In this document: piece after piece, positions 54,880-64,000 of the stretch
How positions within the stretch are numbered: position 1 is the stretch's first letter
Layout: each line of letters begins with the position of its first letter
From: Quillaja saponaria
Taxonomy: Eukaryota; Streptophyta; Magnoliopsida; Fabales; Quillajaceae
Assembly: GCA_029379385.1 (NCBI GenBank)
Contig: CM055614.1
Span: forward strand, 1,364,001-1,428,000
Direction: 5' to 3'
DNA length: 64,000 nt
Position numbers and translations under genes: made by a program
Notes under the pieces: generated by a model
Databases searched by the model: none
Told to the model about the DNA's origin: nothing
What the model saw: the letters and a program-made list of their open reading frames with translations, nothing else

Positions 54880-56337
54880 TTAATGGAAGTTCACATTGGC
54901 CTTGTAAGTTAATCCTACTTGCCAATTAGAAGGAGCAACATTCCATGCTATAATGCTCTCCTTGGTTGTGTAAGAAGTAATCTTGAAAGAAAGAGCTTGG
55001 CCACCTAGAGTTGCAAATGCTTGGTATGAAGCACCCCAGTTGTGGCTCATTCTAATCCACCCTGTTCTGCTTCCCTTTACCCACATACCTGAAATATCTC
55101 CTCCACCTGCAACGTTCATCACATACACCAACAACCAGTACCCGTTTCCTTGGAAACTGAATCGAAGCCCTCCTGGCCTTATACAAGGTACTCTGAAAGA
55201 ATCACATTGCAGCAAAGAAAAATTGGGTTAATGCAATTGAAAGTCAATTTTGATTTCAATTGTTGCATAAAAGTTTTGGGTTTTCAAGTTTTGTACTAAA
55301 AGTTACAATTTTGATCTATTCCCTTTTTCATTCAAGGAAAAAAGAAGAAAACCCCAAGAGAATCCTAAAGTTCATTCCTTTTCTACTACTGCTTTCGATG
55401 ACTTTTTCATACCTGCGGTAAGCGACGGGGACGATGCCAGCCTTCCACTGAGCAATTTTCATGAAAGCGGGTTTGGACATGTCAAAATGGGTTCGTGGTG
55501 GGTTGCACCAACCGCCATTGTCTGAAGGTTTTGACCAATCTGGTGGGCAAAGGTTGGTGGCAGTGACCGTAGTGAAAAGCACATTTCTATAGCATGCACT
55601 CGATTGCATACATTTTATTTGATAACAAGCTCCGCAGGCATACCCATTGTTGAACAACGTCGAGCTCAAAGCTGCTGTATCTGTCCCGTAACCATTGGTG
55701 AACAAATTTCCATACCCACATGCTCCCCCTATAAACACACAAAATATTAAATAAACAATATAGAGTAGAATTTAACATCTTAATTTTTAACCCCTTTTTC
55801 TTTTTTCCTTTTTTCAGTCAATCACAAGCTGAAAGGCTCTAGGACAATCAAATTTAATTTTACTAAAATTTTAATAATAATAAAAATTTTATTGAATTTT
55901 TTTTATAAGTCCTCTGTTTTAGAATTTCACGAGAAACTTCATTTATCTTAAATAAAAAATAAAAATAAATAAAAAATAAAATAGAGTTGTCATTGTAAAT
56001 ATTACTTTCAACTTACATGTTTGATTTCAGATTCACTAACCTTAGAGAGTGACAGAGTTTCATACAAAATTATATAACTATATATTCCTATTGTGTAGCT
56101 TGAGAAAACTTTACATTTCGATTATAAAAAGAAAAAGAATAGTTTGAAGAACATATAATTAGGATTAGTTGTATATATACCCAAGGTTTCGGAGGCAGAC
56201 TCGTCGCCATAAAATGTGGCATGGGCGAGACCCCATTGGCTTGGCCGAAATATTACGGCTGCAACGTTTGGTGTGTCAATGATTGTCAATGTCCACGCCA
56301 CGAAGAAGAAGCTACAAAACTTGAGGATGGAATCCAT
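54880..56337 (-). CDS. Alpha-expansin of the root-hair EXPA7/EXPA18 type
   Basis: Secreted protein that loosens cell walls without hydrolysis by disturbing cellulose-xyloglucan contacts. Three exons: 56337-56181, 55728-55413, 55192-54880, joining in phase to 261 residues. Order: signal peptide ([17 protein letters not shown]), domain 1 related to GH45 with GACGYGN, the Cys pattern and HFD at 133-135, and domain 2 with surface aromatic residues ([25 protein letters not shown]). NLCPPDWSK...[18 protein letters not shown] follows EXPA7/18 rather than vegetative expansins. A root-hair element lies just upstream. In Arabidopsis EXPA18 adjoins DUF1191, KNAT7 and UER1, as in this window. Expression in root hairs is inferred. 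Confidence 0.94.
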
Positions 56338-56413
56338 GGTTTTGAAATTTGATTATGTAATTGGAGACAGATTACAATTTATAAGACAATGGCTATTGAC
56401 TTGTGCAGACAGC

Positions 56414-56475
56414 CTTATATAACGTTCAATTCATAATGGCACTAAGAAAAACATTGCCTTTGTGACCCTCACGAA
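56414..56475 (-). promoter_or_regulatory. Expansin promoter: TATA box and root hair-specific element (RHE)
   Basis: TATATAAG (minus strand, 56422-56414) lies about 80 bp before the ATG. Just beyond it, TTTGTGACCCTCACGAA at 56459-56475 (+ strand orientation) fits the published RHE consensus WHHDTGNNN(N)KCACGWH at every position. RHEs are bound by RSL-type bHLH factors and work in either orientation. Confidence 0.7.
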
Positions 56476-57140
56476 GATAACGTCCCTCAACTCTTTAAAG
56501 TCAAAATTTAAAATACTAGAATTAAAGTCCACCTCATACAATGAAATCCTGTAGATTTTAGCCAATGATGTTGTTATGAAGAGAATAATACTGACCGTTC
56601 GATAACGAGTTTTTTGTTTGTAGACAACAATGTAAACCGTTGATTGATGAAAAGCCATGGATGTTTGGTATATTATTGGGAGGTGCAGATAGAGAGATAG
56701 GTCCATGGAACATGAGATTTTTTCCCTAGAATTTATATTGGTTGAAAACGTGCGAGCAAGTTTATGTTCATGCTCAGATAAACGACTAGAACATTCAATT
56801 CTTTTCTTAAAATAATACTATTAGTTATTTAAATTTGTTAGTTAATAAAATTGTGTTTGTATGATTATGACGTCTGTAGCCACCTAGGCTTAGGTGGATG
56901 AAAGTTTAACAATAACAAGCATCGACTTGAAATACACAAACTGTGACTTACGACCTAGTGATTTTTTTAATTTTATTTTTATTTTTATTTTTGGGGAGTA
57001 GCAAAACCTTGTAACCAAAAATTACATGATTTATTAGGTAGGACATAACCTAGAGGGTCCTGTATCTGCTATACAAAAGTGCATACACATTACTTACAGA
57101 CATGAAAGTAAATATTTGAGATCTAATCTAAGGTTAAGGT
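56476..57140. other. Intergenic upstream of the expansin
   Basis: AT-rich spacer without a supported gene. Confidence 0.5.
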
Positions 57141-57462
57141 ATATGACAAGGCGAATATAACTTCATGGCCTCTGGGATAATGATGAGATCATTTCCAACT
57201 TGATAGGTTTGCAACTGTCTCATGGAAGTATCCATGATGTATGCAATACCTGCACAATGAAATTGTGTCTTCAAGTACTAAACTGAAACATATTTCACAA
57301 AACTTCAAAGTGAAAGAAACGGTTTTAAGGCAGGGTAGGTGCCTGCCACTTTAATATGGAAGCTAAGAATCTCCTGTTGCCGTCAGTTAATAGGAGGTAG
57401 GGCAAGAGCTTCAGCAGGAGATAGAGTAGACAGGCTGTGAAGGTTCGCAAAGCCAAGCACAA
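57140..57462 (-). pseudogene. Two coding-like exons of an unknown gene, with an in-frame stop
   Basis: On the minus strand, after a CTTCAG acceptor, 57462 onward reads VVLGFANLHSLSTLSPAEAL then ALPPIN, a TGA, and RQQEILSFHIKVAGTYPALK. After a GTGCAG acceptor at about 57251 comes GIAYIMDTSMRQLQTYQVGN then DLIIIPEAMKLYSPC. Both stretches have normal protein composition and good splice acceptors, but the TGA (where an Arg codon CGA would fit) and the mismatched codon phase between them argue for a gene relic. I do not recognise the protein; the second part only faintly recalls the PGRL1 C-terminus. Confidence 0.3.
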
Positions 57463-58086
57463 CTGAAGGTAAGAATTTGTGTTGCCAGTGACATATATCA
57501 AAATGTCCATTCAACTCTTTATACAGAGATAAAATATATCAATCTAAGTACATGTGCATTGGATACAAATATATGCATTGACATTGGAAAACATCTTGAA
57601 TGAAGAGAAGTGGCAGACAGTGGAAAAATCTACCAGTTGACAATATAATCAGCCAATAACCACGACTGCTGAATAGAAACATTAAACTAAAAGCCCATAC
57701 AAAATTTCAGAATCTCTAGACTTAGTTCTCCTCTTTGGTGTTATTCAGAATCATAAAAAATGAATTCATGTAGACAAGCATGGGCATCCCTAAGATGTTT
57801 AGAGTTGATCTACAATGACTTTATGTAGACAGGTCTTAGATGGAGTAGATATATGGACAACCAAAAAATAATACACATCTACGATGAAATATGAAGACAG
57901 ATAAAAGAAAGGCGCCTCATAGTCTTCAAACAAGGTCACATAAGTTTGCAAGACCCATTCTCAAGCAGAATCTTCCAACATATGCAAAAACAATAATGCA
58001 TATCTGAGTATTTACTTATATGAGACACTTATGACTATAATATATTGGTTACAGGATCACAAAGTAAACAGCGCATGTACCTCCAC
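57463..58086. other. PGRL1 3' flank
   Basis: The PGRL1 3' UTR probably runs from 58086 to about 57850. Nothing else supported. Confidence 0.5.
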
Positions 58087-59166
58087 TCATGCATTACTTC
58101 CTTCTGGCAATGTGATCAATCTTGTTTTTGAATCATAAACCAATTCAGTTCCACAGCTGAGGAAACAAGTACTTGCAATTGTTAAAAGTAATATTCTTTA
58201 AATATGGCAGAAGGTTTATAGTTTAACACGGTGACCAGATGCTGTTTACTTACTTTGAGCATTTGACTGAGTTGGTGGCACCGCCATTTGAAATTGACAA
58301 TATGGTCCCAAAGAAGGATGTATTTTCAGTACCACAGTTTGGACAGGGGCCCTATGAAATTTTTATAAATGAATACTGTTATGTGTCACTTGGGCATAAC
58401 CATAGAATAGATGGTGTTAACAAAATATGTACCTTTAAAATCACAAAATCCTTTATAATCACATTTGTGAGCGTAAAAGATAGCCACACTACGAGTGGCA
58501 CGGCAGCAAACCATGTGAAAACAAAACTAAATGGCTCTGGAAGCTGCAACTCAACAATCCACAAATAAGTTATAAGCATCAATTGAACTGATTTTACAAG
58601 CAATAAGTGAATACTTCCATGAAATGTTGAACAATCCTTATGACACACCAACTGTTTTTTACTTTTAACAAGACGAGAGAGAGTGTGTCGGGCACTATCA
58701 CTTGATATTTTCATCCTTCTCATCAGTTTCAGCTTTCAGTGTATGTACGGTATGTGAATATGTATGTAGGTATGTGCATGTGTGTCTGTTGTGTAATCAG
58801 CTTCCTTATAGTTTAGCAGATATTGAAGAAGGCAGTAGAACTAGAAAGGGTCATATTGAATTTAAAGTCAATTCAAACACTTTGCAATGTAATACATAAC
58901 AGAAAAGGAATGTTTATTAGAAATACCTCCAGCAAATAAGTGATCTCAAAACCAGTCAGATCATCAAGAAAAAAGAACCTGGAAGATATCATAAAATGGA
59001 ACAAAAGTGGGAAAGACGTCATCTAACTTGTAAATACATCACATCAAGGTGATTTCTGTTCATGCTGACATCAGGACCCAAAATATACACACTCTTACTT
59101 TCATTTTGGAGAAAATTGATTTTTTTAAGAATATTGAGTGACAAACTATAAAACTAGTAGTGACAA

Positions 59167-59198
<32 letters not shown>

Positions 59199-61109
59199 AT
59201 GATGTCATTAACTCAGGTTTCCCAATAAAATAATTGCAGGAAATGTGAGGTTACTTACAATCCCAATGAAATGACTGTTGCTGGGACATTCAACAGGAGC
59301 ATTTTTAGATAGTCGACAGAGAGGTCACTGTAAACCTACAGAAAGAATGTCAAGTACTAAAGTTAAAAGCCAAGACAGCAAGCCTGCTGATCAATATCTA
59401 TGTGTCACTCTGAAGAAACCTATAAACTAAAAATAAATAAATAAAGCACTTTCATGCCATCTCTAGCAAATAACTGCAGGCAAAGAATTGCTCTCAAGTG
59501 CAAGTCTTCCAAACATAGCACCATTGACTAAAGAAGAAACGGAGACTTCTTCGATAATTACAATCAAATGGACTCAGATTCTCTGAAACAAGTCTCTTAA
59601 TAAGGACACCAGAAACACACACACACATATATATTGTGAAATTATAAGAATAAGTTCATCAACAAGTTAATATGAATAACTAGTGTCCCAAACAAAAAAT
59701 TAACAGGGAGCGTAAAATATCAATCAGAACACACCTTTCTGCTGCGGAGACTGCACCTTGGACCCTCGACTACTATGTCACTACCTTCAGTCTAGAAAAC
59801 AATAATGGTATCAGTAAATTTTTCATTATAGACAGAAGTTCCACAAAAGATCCGCATATCGTTGAGATGCAAAGTGTACATTCTTGGCCACACACATTGT
59901 CTTGTTAATGAAGGCTCATGTTATACAAACCAATAAAGCATATACTTTATTAGTTCAAACTAGTTGCTTTCTTTGCATCTAATCCTTTTTTATTTATCTA
60001 CGTGGAATCATGAAATCATTCCATGTTACTTCATATATGCACAAGTCAATGAACTACACTTTTCTTTAGATGAAATAGGAAAAGCAAACCTTTAGCCTTA
60101 TTTTCAATTTATCATAGTCTTCGTCACTCATAATTGGATTCCCAGCAACATAAGCCATAGAAGCTTCCAGAAACTTCTGTTCATCAGAACCTGTAATGTA
60201 AACCAAAAGAAGGCTTAAAAAGATATAGTTAAAATTCAACAATTGATGATTTAAATGGTAAAGTTAGTATTCAACTATTGATAAGTCTATTAATGATGCA
60301 GCTCAATTTAATAAATTGATCCATACTTAGCATGACAACACTGCTCCCTTCCCACATTAGTTCTTCCTTGAGATTATCGAATTCCTCATTTGACATAGTA
60401 GCCTTTCCCTCATAATAGAATGACTGTTGAAGAAAAACAGAAGCAAGTTTCAAATTTTCAGGCATAGAAAACAGCAGAACTTCAATAAAATACAAACAAA
60501 TAATGGTTCCTTCTGTCTATATATATAGAAGCATTCAAGTTTCTAGGAACATCTAATTATTACATATAAAACTAAAATTCTTTAAATTTCTTTTTTCATA
60601 GAAACAAAATCATTAAGAAAGCATGAGATTATACATAAAGAAATGAAAACATTTCATGTACATACTTGCAGTGCTTGAAGAAACTCTTGTTCAAGTTCAC
60701 CTATTGATTTCTTCTCTTCTTTCTTGTCTATGCTACAATATGGCAAGATTTTACCATCAACAACCTCGTTTTCTTCCACCTTGCCTGAAAAAAGAGCAAA
60801 AACAAAAGTTGTATGATCGGTTTAGAAGCGAAGAAAAAAAAAATAGGCAGAATAAAAATACTTGTAAATTGAACTGAACCCTTGTAGGGACGCTGCCTAA
60901 TTTCTAGGGAGACGATCCAAACCTTGTTGGTCAGCAGTAGCCTTGGGGGAAAGTAGAAATAGTCGGCGCCGTGGACACAATTGCGGCCCATTGAACTGTA
61001 CCCTTGAAGCAGAAGAAGAGGACATGGAAGAAATTGAAACTAAGGGTCTTCGTGAAGGGGCAGTAAATAGACGTGGGCATGTTAAAGTAACTGCTAATTT
61101 GCTAGCCAT
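58087..61109 (-). CDS. PGRL1: PGR5-like protein 1, cyclic electron flow around photosystem I
   Basis: Thylakoid membrane protein that pairs with PGR5 in ferredoxin-plastoquinone cyclic electron flow. Ten exons: 61109-60923, 60784-60666, 60423-60327, 60190-60090, 59791-59735, 59335-59259, 58978-58927, 58543-58433, 58351-58254, 58156-58087. They join in phase to 322 residues (Arabidopsis PGRL1A 324). A Ser/Arg-rich transit peptide (1 to about 57) aligns with the known start, so ATG 61109 is chosen over an in-frame ATG at 61202. All six redox cysteines are kept: Cys79 (LPYCSID), Cys181 (GPRCSLRS), Cys270/273 (GPCPNCG), Cys298/301 (KCSNCG). Two membrane helices flank the loop FFFLDDLTGFEITYLLE. 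In Arabidopsis PGRL1A lies next to LDOX on one side and DUF1191/FZR2 on the other, just as here. Confidence 0.96.
59167..59200 (+). repeat. Compound (TA)n(TG)n microsatellite in a PGRL1 intron
   Basis: An AT run passes directly into a GT run inside the intron between 58978 and 59259. Confidence 0.85.
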
Positions 61110-62259
61110 AATGGGACGGCCGCTTAATGGTGGTGGTGGGGGTAGTAATGGATTCCGGTGGAATTTGAGTGAAGTGTAAGATTTGGGTAATGGAATGTCC
61201 ATGCATTTGGGATTATTTGGGGTTTGTTTGGAGGGAAAGAAAATCAGCTGGAAGATAAGGCAATAAGAGAACGTGTGGAGGGAATTGCAACGGCCTAATT
61301 CTCCGATTGTTTTCAATAGGTGTGTTGGTTTGGAGAGCTTATGTTTGGACCAAATCTGCCACGTCATTAGATGTTGTTGGTTTTTTATCACGTGATTTTA
61401 GAAGATGCCACATGTAGGGTTTGCTTTACCCTGTGTTGGCAATGGATTCTCACATTATAACATGGGAAGGATGGTCCGATTGTGTCTTCTGCTGAATGGA
61501 TACCATGGCCGGTCCGGTCCGGTCCAGTCCGGGCCGTATGATCCATAATATAGCTACCACGACCAGGCTCCTATTTTTTTTTTTCAGTGGTTGATACTTG
61601 ATAGTATATTGAAAATGGTGTCCAACCATTGGGTTGATCTGGGTGAATTTAGACGAATTTTTCTCAATTCACCCGTCCAATAATATTTCATTCGATTTTT
61701 AGAGGTGGAGTGATAAAAAAATAATTAATGTCTGAATTTACTATTAGTAATAAATTTATATATTATTAATAAATAAAATTATAATATATTAATCAAGTTG
61801 ATTAAAATCAAGTAAGATTATTGTTTATTTTAGTGACACATATCATGTTCAAATTTACTAATAATATAAAAATTAACACACAATCAATTAATTCTAAAAA
61901 GATATACTCATTCAAAAACTTGGTTGGATTGGTTGAGTATATAAATATTACTTCTCGTTGTAATTTGTAAACTTATAACCAAATAAACCTTCTACATATT
62001 TTTTTCTTATTTAGAGAAAAATTATTATTAGGCTGTACGGGCGCCCTAACTTCCCACGAAAGATTCACATAATCCTAGTATATTACGAGTTACAACATGT
62101 TCTTTTAGAGTTTGAAAGTGTACCAAGTAGCAGGTAATTTGATACGAGTTACTTGTAAATCAACAATGACGGTTGGGAAGGCAGTGCCCGTGCTTTAACC
62201 CCCAGTCAAGTGAGACAACTCACCTGCCATGTGGATTACAATTGAATGTGGTATATCGT
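61110..62259. other. Spacer between PGRL1 and the ANS pseudogene
   Basis: The PGRL1 leader and promoter take up the first few hundred bases. A GC-rich GGTCC pentamer repeat lies at 61509-61536 (CCGGTCCGGTCCGGTCC), standing out from the AT-rich surroundings. The rest is AT-rich with no gene. Confidence 0.5.
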
Positions 62260-62339
62260 CACGTGACAAGTGACCAAAATTCTCTTGCATCCGAATTTGC
62301 TTAGCCTGAATTTAGTAGAACTCCATTTTCCTATAAAAG
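62260..62339 (+). promoter_or_regulatory. Remains of the ANS promoter: G-box and TATA box
   Basis: CACGTG at 62260-62265, with CACCTG and CATGTG E-box words some 30-40 bp before it, then TATAAAAG at 62332-62339, about 60 bp before the ANS start codon. G-boxes and E-boxes bind the bHLH and HY5 factors that drive late flavonoid genes. The promoter looks complete even though the gene is broken. Confidence 0.55.
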
Positions 62340-62342
62340 TAA

Positions 62343-64000
<1,658 letters not shown>

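Noticed and set aside
57325..57510. 61-codon minus-strand Leu-rich ORF
   Set aside because: It overlaps a better-looking frame with more normal composition; likely a shadow of the gene relic noted at 57140-57462.

Overview
The window is nuclear DNA from a flowering plant, almost certainly a eudicot. Genes are split by GT-AG introns, intergenic DNA is very AT-rich, and the proteins are plant-specific (stay-green, PGRL1, KNOX, alpha-expansin, cucumisin-like protease, anthocyanidin synthase) together with a MIR399 hairpin. I cannot name the species. I see no bacterial operon, phage, virus, CRISPR array, rRNA or tRNA gene.

Layout, left to right: a possible last exon of an unknown + strand gene (56-110); a MIR399 locus with two PHR1-type P1BS sites (745-990); a long AT-rich stretch holding a degenerate ~190-bp repeat with Helitron-like ends (about 4450-5850); HMG-CoA synthase (8071-11939, +); a cucumisin-like subtilase (13597-17170, +); UER1, the UDP-rhamnose epimerase/reductase (18462-20445, -); a ten-exon phospholipase D beta/gamma pseudogene (22156-28602, -); the class II KNOX gene KNAT7 (30612-34084, -); a MINDY1/2-type deubiquitinase (36433-42437, -) with a reading-frame problem in its large exon; stay-green SGR (44702-46039, +); the APC/C activator CCS52A/FZR (46750-51331, -); a DUF1191 membrane protein (52966-53889, -); an EXPA7/18-type root-hair expansin (54880-56337, -) with an exact root-hair element in its promoter; PGRL1 (58087-61109, -); and an anthocyanidin synthase pseudogene (62397-63772, +).

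The genes do not form one pathway. They look like an old conserved neighbourhood. From memory of the Arabidopsis map, these neighbours are split there over three segments: UER1, MIR399B, KNAT7, DUF1191 and EXPA18 near At1g629xx-At1g63005; HMGS, PLD gamma, DUF544, NYE2 and FZR near At4g118xx-At4g119xx; LDOX, PGRL1A, DUF1191, FZR2, NYE1 and DUF544 near At4g2288x-At4g2296x. All lie together here, as expected of an unfractionated ancestral block. Two members of the block (PLD and ANS) are broken in this genome.

All exon boundaries were read by eye from splice signals and checked for codon phase. The coding totals for HMGS, subtilase, UER1, KNAT7, SGR, FZR, expansin and PGRL1 close in frame with no internal stop.
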